From Terriglobia bacterium (lineage in GTDB: Bacteria > Acidobacteriota > Terriglobia > Bryobacterales > Bryobacteraceae): 35,491 bases of DNA. The stretch covers positions 1-35,491 of the forward strand of contig JAIQFN010000061.1 of the NCBI GenBank assembly GCA_020073265.1. Reading direction: 5' to 3'. Both the position numbers and the translations under genes were made by a program. The notes beneath the pieces were generated by a model that saw only the letters and a list, made by a program, of their open reading frames with translations, did not search any database and was not told the origin of the DNA. Shown in pieces: positions 24,186 through 30,838 of the stretch (position 1 is the stretch's first letter; the number at the start of each line of letters is the position of its first letter).

Positions 24186-24584
24186 TCAAGCGGTCTGTTT
24201 TACGGAAGACCGGATGAAGTCTACAATTTCTTCGAGCGAGGCTCCGGGCTGGAATACAGCCGCGACGCCCAGCTTCTTCAGCTCACGGGCGTCCTCGTCC
24301 GGAATTATACCGCCGACGGTCACCAGGACGTCGTCCATGCCCTTTTCCCGGAGCAACTCCATCACTCGCGGAACGATCGCATTGTGCGCGCCCGAAAGGA
24401 TGGACAATCCGATGACCTGGACGTCTTCCTGCAGCGCCGCGTTCACGATCATCTCCGGGGTCTGGCGGAGGCCGGTGTAAATGACCTCCATGCCCGCGTC
24501 GCGGAGCGCTCGTGCGATCACTTTCGCTCCCCGGTCGTGGCCGTCCAAACCGGGTTTGGCGACCAGCACCCGGATACGATCCAT
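24186..24584 (-). CDS. Acyl-CoA mutase small, B12-binding subunit
   Basis: A cobalamin-binding domain protein of about 132 residues. The signature is [13 protein letters not shown] (D-x-H-x-x-G, where the His replaces the lower axial ligand), followed by [13 protein letters not shown] and FQPG, which hold the nucleotide tail of B12. It is the separate small subunit of a split acyl-CoA mutase. Together with the large subunit gene, 60 bp upstream, it makes a two-gene unit. The likely start is ATG at 24582-24584 ([12 protein letters not shown]), and an in-frame ATG at 24602 is possible. The size fits the small subunits of isobutyryl-CoA mutase (about 136 residues). Confidence 0.9.
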   Translation of the reverse strand: MDRIRVLVAKPGLDGHDRGAKVIARALRDAGMEVIYTGLRQTPEMIVNAALQEDVQVIGLSILSGAHNAIVPRVMELLREKGMDDVLVTVGGIIPDEDARELKKLGVAAVFQPGASLEEIVDFIRSSVKQTA

Positions 24585-24620
24585 ATGGTTTGATTCTAGC
24601 ATTGCGGGCTAAAGCCGGCT

Positions 24621-24638
24621 GCGGGCAGGATTGCCCGC
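24621..24638. repeat. Short perfect hairpin between the two mutase subunit genes
   Basis: GCGGGCA at 24621-24627 pairs with TGCCCGC at 24632-24638 across a four-base loop (GGAT). It lies in the 60-bp gap between the large and small mutase genes. It has no T-run, so it is not a standard terminator. It could be a processing or translation-setting structure, or a REP-type repeat. Confidence 0.5.
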
Positions 24639-24644
24639 CCCACC

Positions 24645-26252
24645 CTAAATCACGCTGGTTTCGGTGTAGGCGCCGAACACGCCGCGGAAAGCGTCGCAGA
24701 TTTCGCCCAGGGTGGCGTAGGCGCGGACCGCGTCCAGGATGAACGGCATGGTGTTTTCGCGGCCCTCGGCGGCGCGCCGCAGGTCGTCCAGCGACTTCCG
24801 GACTATGTGATTATCGCGCCGCGACTTCAGGCGCGCCAGCTTCTCGAGCTGGTGCTGCTGGGCGGTTTCGTCGATTTGCAGGAGTTCAATCGGCTCCTCG
24901 TTCCGCTCGACGAACGCGTTCACCCCCACGATCTTTTGCTCGCCGGTTTCGATCTCATGCTGATACTCGTAGCTGGCGTTCGCGATTTCAGTCTGCGGGA
25001 AGCCGCGCTCGATGGCCGGGATCATGCCGCCCATTTCATCGATCCGGCGGATATAGTCGTTGGCGCGCTGCTCCATCTCTTGCGTCAGACTCTCGACGAA
25101 GTAGCTGCCGCCCAGGGGATCGGGAACGGCCGGCACGCCGCTTTCATAAGCGAGCACCTGCTGGGTCCGGAGGGCGATGGTGACGGCGTGCTCGCTGGGC
25201 AGCGCGTAGGCTTCGTCCAGCGAATTGGTGTGCAGCGACTGCGTTCCGCCCAGCACCGCGGCCAGCGCCTGCAGCGTAGTGCGCACGATGTTGTTGTAAG
25301 GCTGCTGCCAGGTGAGCGAGCAGCCGGCCGTCTGCGCGTGCGTGCGAAGTTTCCAGCTCCGCTCGTCTTGCGCGCCGTAGCGGTCCCGCATCACCTCCGC
25401 CCAAATCTTGCGCGCGGCCCGGTATTTCGCGATCTCCTCGAAAAAGTCGTTGTGCGAATTGAAGAAGAAACTGAGCCTCGGCGCGAAGGCGTCCACCGGA
25501 AGCCCGCGCTCGATTCCCCAATCCACGTATTCGATTCCGTCGCGCAGCGTGAACGCCAGCTCCTGCACCGCGGTGGAACCGGCCTCGCGGATATGATAAC
25601 CGCTGATCGAGATCGGGTTGAAGCGGGGCACGCGCTGGGTGGAGTATTCGATGACATCGGTGACCAGCCGCATGGACGGACGCGGCGGGAAGATGTACTC
25701 CTTCTGCGCGATGTATTCCTTCAAGATGTCGTTCTGCAGCGTGCCGGAGACGCGCGTCCAATCGACGCCCTGCTTTTCGGCGACCGCCAGATACATGGCC
25801 CAGATCACCGGCGCGGGCGAGTTGATGGTCATCGAGACCGTGACATCGCCCAGCGGGATCTCGCGGAACAGAATCTCCATATCTTCGAGCGAGCTGATGG
25901 AGACACCGCATTTTCCGACTTCACCCTCCGAAGTCGCGTGATCGGCGTCGTAGCCCATGAGCGTGGGCAGGTCGAAAGCGACCGAGAGTCCGGTCTGGCC
26001 CTGGCTCAGCAGATAGCGAAAGCGCCGGTTGGTTTCCTCGGGCGTAGCGAAGCCGGAGAACTGGCGCATGGTCCACAGCTTGCCGCGGTACATGGATTCG
26101 TGGATGCCGCGCGTGTACGGGAACTCTCCGGGCTGCGGGAGTTCGAGACCGCTGGTGTCCTCGGGACCGTAAACCGGTTTCACCGGGATTCCGCTGAGTG
26201 TCTTCCGGACCGGCTCCACGGTCGTGCTGGTTAGCTTGGCCATCAATTTCAT
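24645..26252 (-). CDS. B12-dependent acyl-CoA mutase large subunit, isobutyryl-CoA mutase-like
   Basis: Large subunit of a split adenosylcobalamin-dependent acyl-CoA mutase (about 535 residues from ATG 26250-26252, up to 559 if the frame is read from 26324). Core motifs are [72 protein letters not shown] and [12 protein letters not shown]. The position that is Tyr in methylmalonyl-CoA mutases (RQY) is Phe here (RQF, codon 26058-26060), and the position that is Arg is Gln (YIAQKEY, codon 25704-25706). This Phe/Gln pair is the isobutyryl-CoA mutase type. The reaction would be isobutyryl-CoA to n-butyryl-CoA. No chaperone GTPase gene is in the window. Confidence 0.85.
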   Translation of the reverse strand: MKLMAKLTSTTVEPVRKTLSGIPVKPVYGPEDTSGLELPQPGEFPYTRGIHESMYRGKLWTMRQFSGFATPEETNRRFRYLLSQGQTGLSVAFDLPTLMGYDADHATSEGEVGKCGVSISSLEDMEILFREIPLGDVTVSMTINSPAPVIWAMYLAVAEKQGVDWTRVSGTLQNDILKEYIAQKEYIFPPRPSMRLVTDVIEYSTQRVPRFNPISISGYHIREAGSTAVQELAFTLRDGIEYVDWGIERGLPVDAFAPRLSFFFNSHNDFFEEIAKYRAARKIWAEVMRDRYGAQDERSWKLRTHAQTAGCSLTWQQPYNNIVRTTLQALAAVLGGTQSLHTNSLDEAYALPSEHAVTIALRTQQVLAYESGVPAVPDPLGGSYFVESLTQEMEQRANDYIRRIDEMGGMIPAIERGFPQTEIANASYEYQHEIETGEQKIVGVNAFVERNEEPIELLQIDETAQQHQLEKLARLKSRRDNHIVRKSLDDLRRAAEGRENTMPFILDAVRAYATLGEICDAFRGVFGAYTETSVI

Positions 26253-26472
26253 TGTATGAGGTATCCGCGCGTGGTGGGCATCGCCGACTGGACTTAAGCG
26301 ATTCACCCGAACTATCCTAAGCACCGACGCTCAGCCAATTTCAGTACTGCAGAGCCATTGGTTTCAGCCGCGAAACTTAGTAAAGTCGTTCCAGCGCAGC
26401 TCAGCGGAAGTCCGTCGCGTCCATCGCACGGCGCCTTTCGCGAGGCCACGCACGCATGACTTCTATGTACGT

Positions 26473-26895
26473 ATGAAATCGATTGAAATCCTGGTGGTGG
26501 ACGACAACCCCGCGGACGCGTTGCTGATGCAGGAGTTCTTGCGCGAGCGTTATCTCGCGAAGATCACAGTCGCTCACGATGGGGAAGAGGCCTTAGGGCT
26601 GCTGCTGGCACGCGACTACATCCCGGACCTTATTTTGCTGGACTTGAAGCTGCCGAAATTGAATGGCCATGAGACGGTGAAGCGTATCCGGCGAACGATT
26701 GCCAGGGTCCCGATCATCATCCTCAGCGGGTCGCGGAATCCGGACGATATCAGCTTCGCGTACGCGGTGGGAGTGAACGCCTACGTGGAAAAACCGACGG
26801 AACCGGATGCGCTTCTCAGGATGATGCAAAGCGTCGCGGGGCTGTGGGTGGAGCCGCTGGTTCGCGAACATCAATTGAAACATCAATTAAAGTAG
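26473..26895 (+). CDS. Stand-alone response regulator receiver protein
   Basis: A 140-residue protein that is only a CheY-like receiver domain, closest in style to Rcp1-like regulators used with bacteriophytochromes and hybrid kinases. The acidic pocket is D10-D11 (VVDDN), the phosphoacceptor is D57 (LILLD57), the switch residue S85 (ILSGS) and the invariant lysine K107 (VEKP). No output domain follows, so it would act by phosphotransfer or protein contact. The coding sequence ends with a tandem 12-base duplication (HQLKHQLK). No histidine kinase gene is near. It is divergent from the mutase unit, with about 220 bp between the two starts. Confidence 0.9.
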   Translation: MKSIEILVVDDNPADALLMQEFLRERYLAKITVAHDGEEALGLLLARDYIPDLILLDLKLPKLNGHETVKRIRRTIARVPIIILSGSRNPDDISFAYAVGVNAYVEKPTEPDALLRMMQSVAGLWVEPLVREHQLKHQLK

Positions 26896-26935
26896 CCTGC
26901 GGATTCCGTGGTGGTTCAGAGGATAATTCCTATAT

Positions 26936-28513
26936 ATGAACCGCCGCCGATTCTTGAATCACGCGCTGCTGGCGCTTCCCGCGGTGCGCGCGGCTTCGGG
27001 CCAATCCTTCGACCTGGTGGAAGCCACCGTGACCGATCTGCAGCAGGGCTTCCGAGCCGGGCGCTTCACTTCGCGCGCGGTGACTGAGTGGTACCTGGCG
27101 CGCATCGATGCGCTGGATAAACACGGGCCGCGGGTGAACGCGGTGATCGAGCTCAATCCCGAGGCCCTGGCGATCGCCGATGCGCTGGATCGCGAGCGGC
27201 AGGCCGGCAAATCGCGGGGGCCGCTGCACGGCGTACCGGTCCTGATCAAAGACAACATCGGGACGGCCGACCGCATGAACACCACCGCCGGCTCGCTGGC
27301 TCTGGCCGGCTCGATCGCCGCGCGCGATGCTTTCGTCGCCGAACGGCTGCGGGCCGCCGGCGCCGTGATCCTGGGGAAAACCAATCTGAGCGAGTGGGCC
27401 AACTTCCGGTCGACGCATTCGGTCAGCGGGTGGAGCGGGCGCGGTGGCCTGACGCACAATCCCTACGCGTTGGATCGCAATCCGTCGGGCTCGAGTTCCG
27501 GATCGGGTGCGGCTGCGGCGGCCAGCTTTTGCGCGGTAGCGGTGGGGACGGAGACGGATGGTTCGGTCACCGCGCCGTCGTCGGTGAACGCGCTGGTGGG
27601 CATCAAGCCCACGGTGGGACTGATCGGGCGGTCGGGCATCGTTCCGATCTCGCACAGCCAGGACACCGCCGGACCCATGGCGCGAACGGTACGAGACGCC
27701 GCGATCCTGCTGGGTGCGCTGGCCGGCTCCGATCCGCGCGATGCCGCCACCCAAGCCGCGGCCGGCAAGATCCAGAGCGATTACACCCGCTTCCTGGACC
27801 CGCGGGGATTGAAGGGCTCGCGCCTGGGAGTGGAGCGCAAATTTTTCGGCGGGAACGCCGCCACCGATCACGTTATCGAAGAGTGCCTGAAGCTGATGAA
27901 GGCCCAAGGCGCCGAGCTGGTGGACCCCGCCAACCTGCCCTCGCACGGCCAATACGATGACGCCGAGTTCGATGTCCTGCTCTACGAATTCAAGGCTGAC
28001 CTGAATCAATACCTGGCCGGCCTGGGTGCTAAGTCGCGCGTGCGGTCGCTCGCCGATCTGATCGCGTACAATCGCGAGCACCGGCGCGAGGAGATGCCTT
28101 ATTTCGAGCAGGAGATCTTCGAGAAGGCGCAGGAGAAAGGGCCGCTGACCGAGAAGGCTTATCAGGACGCGCGGGCCAAGTGCGTGAAGCTGTCGCGCGG
28201 CGAAGGCATCGACGCGGTGATCGCGAAGTACAAGGTGGATGCGATTGTCGCGCCGACGACGATTCCGGCGCCGTTCAACGATCTGGTGCTGGGCGACGGC
28301 AACTGGCCGGCGCGCACGACGCCCGCGGCCGTGGCGGGTTATCCACACATCACCGTGCCGGCGGGATTCGTGCGAGGGCTGCCGGTCGGGATCTCGTTCT
28401 TCGGCGCGGCCTGGAGCGAGCCGGTGCTGCTCAAGCTGGCGTACAGCTTCGAGCAGGCGCGCAAGGCCCGCAAGCCGCCTCGCTTCGCGGCGACGGCGGA
28501 CTTGAGTGGATGA
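26936..28513 (+). CDS. Amidase-signature hydrolase with Tat-like signal
   Basis: A 525-residue amidase-signature family enzyme. The N-terminus MNRRRFLNHALLALPAVRAA has a twin-arginine-like motif (RRRFL), suggesting export. The Lys-Ser-Ser triad is visible: K105 in VLIKDN, cis-Ser about S186 in NPSGSSSGSGAAAA and nucleophile S210 in GTETDGSVTAPSS. The usual GTDTGGS of the family is TDGS here. The enzyme should hydrolyse a C-N amide bond, with the substrate unknown (the family includes peptide amidases and glutamyl-tRNA amidotransferase A). The stop codon overlaps the possible GTG start of the FitA-like gene. Confidence 0.85.
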   Translation: MNRRRFLNHALLALPAVRAASGQSFDLVEATVTDLQQGFRAGRFTSRAVTEWYLARIDALDKHGPRVNAVIELNPEALAIADALDRERQAGKSRGPLHGVPVLIKDNIGTADRMNTTAGSLALAGSIAARDAFVAERLRAAGAVILGKTNLSEWANFRSTHSVSGWSGRGGLTHNPYALDRNPSGSSSGSGAAAAASFCAVAVGTETDGSVTAPSSVNALVGIKPTVGLIGRSGIVPISHSQDTAGPMARTVRDAAILLGALAGSDPRDAATQAAAGKIQSDYTRFLDPRGLKGSRLGVERKFFGGNAATDHVIEECLKLMKAQGAELVDPANLPSHGQYDDAEFDVLLYEFKADLNQYLAGLGAKSRVRSLADLIAYNREHRREEMPYFEQEIFEKAQEKGPLTEKAYQDARAKCVKLSRGEGIDAVIAKYKVDAIVAPTTIPAPFNDLVLGDGNWPARTTPAAVAGYPHITVPAGFVRGLPVGISFFGAAWSEPVLLKLAYSFEQARKARKPPRFAATADLSG

Positions 28514-28514
28514 A

Positions 28515-28703
28515 ATGTCGAACACAATTCAGATCCGGAATGTTCCTGACGCTCTTCATCACAAGCTGAAGGCCCGCGCCGCTGCGAACGGCGTGTCGCT
28601 GCCAGCCTTCCTGCTGAAAGTCATTCAGCAGATTGCGGAGCGGCCCACTGACCGCGAATTAGTAGAGGGCCTTGGGAAGAGGGCCTCGCTCAGAAACCGG
28701 TAG
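28515..28703 (+). CDS. FitA/VapB-like RHH antitoxin, no toxin adjacent
   Basis: From ATG at 28515 the protein has 62 residues and begins MSNTIQIRNVPDALHHKLKA, then RAAANGVSLPAFLLKVIQQI. This is the RHH pattern of FitA/VapB antitoxins (IQIRNVP..LH..LK.RAA..G.SL..FL), and the tail RPTDRELVEGL resembles the toxin-contact region. A PIN-domain toxin gene normally follows directly, but the next gene at 28772 is a small two-TM protein. It begins immediately after the amidase stop; a GTG at 28506 would make it overlap. It may be an orphan antitoxin or regulator. Confidence 0.75.
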   Translation: MSNTIQIRNVPDALHHKLKARAAANGVSLPAFLLKVIQQIAERPTDRELVEGLGKRASLRNR

Positions 28704-28771
28704 GCCGAACAAGCGCGAGGGCCGTCATCCTACGGCCAGTGAGCCTGATAAGCTGGTGGTTTCAGAAACTG

Positions 28772-28987
28772 ATGTCCAAAGATATCCGCAACACCATGCT
28801 GCTGGCGTTGGTGATCATCCTCTGCGGGCTGGCGGTGTGGACGCTGATGCCCGGCTCTGCTCCCAAGGCTAACGATCTCGGCTATCGCTCCACCTGCCCG
28901 TTCGCGCCGTGGAGCTCGTTGACTTTGCTGCTGGGCGCGGGCGTAGTCTGGGCCGTTCGCAAATACCTGATGACGCGCGCGGATTGA
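28772..28987 (+). CDS. Small two-helix membrane protein, function unknown
   Basis: A 71-residue protein from ATG 28772 (MSKDIRNTM). Two hydrophobic segments are clear: MLLALVIILCGLAVWTL and SSLTLLLGAGVVWAV, separated by a loop with one Cys. A longer version from GTG at 28739 adds MSLISWWFQKL, which is less likely because the ATG is better placed. No family recognised. It sits between the orphan antitoxin and the thiolase gene, in the same direction. Confidence 0.5.
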   Translation: MSKDIRNTMLLALVIILCGLAVWTLMPGSAPKANDLGYRSTCPFAPWSSLTLLLGAGVVWAVRKYLMTRAD

Positions 28988-29020
28988 CGTCCGCACGTGC
29001 ACAACGCTACCATGCCGGAC

Positions 29021-30181
29021 ATGCGTGAAGCTGTCATTGTAGATGCGATTCGTACTCCCGTCGGCCGGCGCGATGGCGCGCTGAAAGGCTGGCATCCGGT
29101 GGACCTGCTGGGACATACGCTCAAGGCCGTAGTGCAGCGAAGCAAGCTGGACCCGGCGCTGGTGGACGACGTGATCGCGGGCTGCGTCGGCCAAGTGGGC
29201 GAGCAGGCTTACAACGTCGCGCGCAATGCGGTGCTGGCCGCGGGATTTCCGGAGTCGGTGCCCGGGACCACGGTCGACCGGCAGTGCGGCTCAAGTCAAC
29301 AAGCGGCGCACTTCGCCGCGCAAGGCGTGCTGGCGGGAAGCTACGACATCGCGATCGCCTGCGGCGTCGAGTGCATGACGCGCGTTCCAATGGGATCGAA
29401 CTCCGCGCACGGGCCCGGACAGCCGTTCGGTCCCGCAGTGGCGCGCCGCTACAACAACGTCGTGTTTCACCAGGGGGTCGGCGCCGAGATGATGGCCGAG
29501 CGCTGGAAGATCAGTCGAGAAGAGCTGGACGTCTTCAGCCTGGAGAGCCACCGCAAGGCGGCGCGGGCCACCGAGGAAGGGCGCTTCTGCAACGAGATCA
29601 TCCCGGTGGCCATCGAGAGCGAGAGCGGCCCCGCGCACCTGACGCGCGACGAGGGGTTTCGCGCCAACGCCAGTCTCGAGAAGATGGCGACGCTGAAGCC
29701 GGCGTTCAAGGCTGACGGCGTGGTGACGGCCGGCAATTCGTCGCAGATCAGCGACGGCGCCACGGCGTTGTTGATCATGGAGCGCGCGACGGCCGACAAG
29801 CTGAAGCTGCGCCCGCTGGCGCGATTCGTCAACTTCGCGCTGGCCGGAGAAGATCCGGTGATGATGCTGTCGGCGCCGATTCCGGCGACGCGCAAGGTGC
29901 TGGATCGCGCCGGTCTGTCGATCAATGACATTGATCTGTTCGAGGTCAACGAAGCCTTCGCCAGCGTGCCGCTCGCGTGGCTGCGCGAGCTGCGGGCCGA
30001 CCCGGCCAAGCTGAACGTCAACGGCGGAGCAGTGGCCCTGGGGCATCCTCTGGGCGCGAGCGGCGCGCGCTTGATGACCACGCTGGTGCACGAGCTGCAA
30101 CGCACCGGCGGCCGCTACGGCCTGCAAACCATGTGCGAAGGCGGCGGCCTGGCGAACGCCACCCTGATCGAGCGGTTGTAG
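29021..30181 (+). CDS. Thiolase-family acyl-CoA acetyltransferase
   Basis: A thiolase of 386 residues from ATG 29021 (MREAVIVDAIRTPVGRRDG). The nucleophilic Cys is in VDRQCGSSQQ (C89), followed by ACGVECMTRVPMGSN, then NEAFAS, GHPLGASGARLM and the second catalytic Cys in TMCEGGGLANA. The enzyme cleaves 3-ketoacyl-CoA with CoA or condenses two acetyl-CoA units. The QCGSSQQA version of the first motif is seen in thiolases of the steroid/branched-acyl group, so the degradative direction is favoured. In-frame starts GTG 28997 and ATG 29012 are also possible. It fits the acyl-CoA theme with the B12 mutase. Confidence 0.9.
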   Translation: MREAVIVDAIRTPVGRRDGALKGWHPVDLLGHTLKAVVQRSKLDPALVDDVIAGCVGQVGEQAYNVARNAVLAAGFPESVPGTTVDRQCGSSQQAAHFAAQGVLAGSYDIAIACGVECMTRVPMGSNSAHGPGQPFGPAVARRYNNVVFHQGVGAEMMAERWKISREELDVFSLESHRKAARATEEGRFCNEIIPVAIESESGPAHLTRDEGFRANASLEKMATLKPAFKADGVVTAGNSSQISDGATALLIMERATADKLKLRPLARFVNFALAGEDPVMMLSAPIPATRKVLDRAGLSINDIDLFEVNEAFASVPLAWLRELRADPAKLNVNGGAVALGHPLGASGARLMTTLVHELQRTGGRYGLQTMCEGGGLANATLIERL

Positions 30182-30196
30182 GATCTAGAATTAGGT

Positions 30197-30838
30197 ATGG
30201 CATGGCGGTTTAGTGCCGCTTTCTTCGTCCTGGCGCTCGCGCCGGTTGTGGCGCAAGTGGATCAGCTTGCCGCCGGCCGATTCCTGGTAGCCAGCCGCGA
30301 GCTGGGCGATCCGAACTTCGCCGAAGCCGTGGTCCTGCTGCTGCAGTACGACGCCGAGCAAGGCGCGATGGGGCTGATCGTCAACCGGCGCAGCGATCTT
30401 CCGCTGTCCCGGCTGTTCCAGGATATGAAGGAAGCCAAAGGGCGCACGGACACCGTCTACATGGGCGGCCCGGTGGAGTTGACCAACGTGCTGGCGCTGC
30501 TTTGGTCGCGCAGCAAGCCGGAGGACGCCAAGCGCGTCTTCGGCGACGTTTACCTGGTCAATAGCAAAGACCTTTTGCAGAAGACACTGGCCGCGGGTGT
30601 GGAGGCTGATTCGTTCCACGTATTCGTGGGCTACGCCGGCTGGGGCCAGTCGCAATTGGAACATGAGGTGGAGCTGGGCGCGTGGCACATCCTGGCCGCC
30701 GATGCCGGCAATCTGTTCAGCTCGGATCCGGACTCGGTGTGGCAGCGGCTGGTTCGCAGGACTGAGATGCAAATCGCTTACTCCGCGCGCAGGGTGGTGA
30801 GCGGGTCGACTTGGGTGGCGCGACGCGCCGGCAGGTAG
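30197..30838 (+). CDS. YqgE/AlgH family protein with signal peptide
   Basis: A 213-residue protein. From residue about 24 it matches the YqgE/AlgH (UPF0301) family: AAGRFLVASRELGDPNFAEAV, VVLLLQYDAEQGAMGLIVNR, YMGGPVE, FVGYAGWGQSQLEHEVELGA and HILAAD. Family members are generally soluble and cytoplasmic, about 185 residues. Here an N-terminal signal peptide (MAWRFSAAFFVLALAPVVAQ) precedes the domain, suggesting export. The function of the family is unknown (AlgH was named for an effect on alginate production). The C-terminus runs 61 bp into the convergent ABC permease gene, so the last residues (SARRVVSGSTWVARR) are likely not family-like. Confidence 0.85.
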   Translation: MAWRFSAAFFVLALAPVVAQVDQLAAGRFLVASRELGDPNFAEAVVLLLQYDAEQGAMGLIVNRRSDLPLSRLFQDMKEAKGRTDTVYMGGPVELTNVLALLWSRSKPEDAKRVFGDVYLVNSKDLLQKTLAAGVEADSFHVFVGYAGWGQSQLEHEVELGAWHILAADAGNLFSSDPDSVWQRLVRRTEMQIAYSARRVVSGSTWVARRAGR

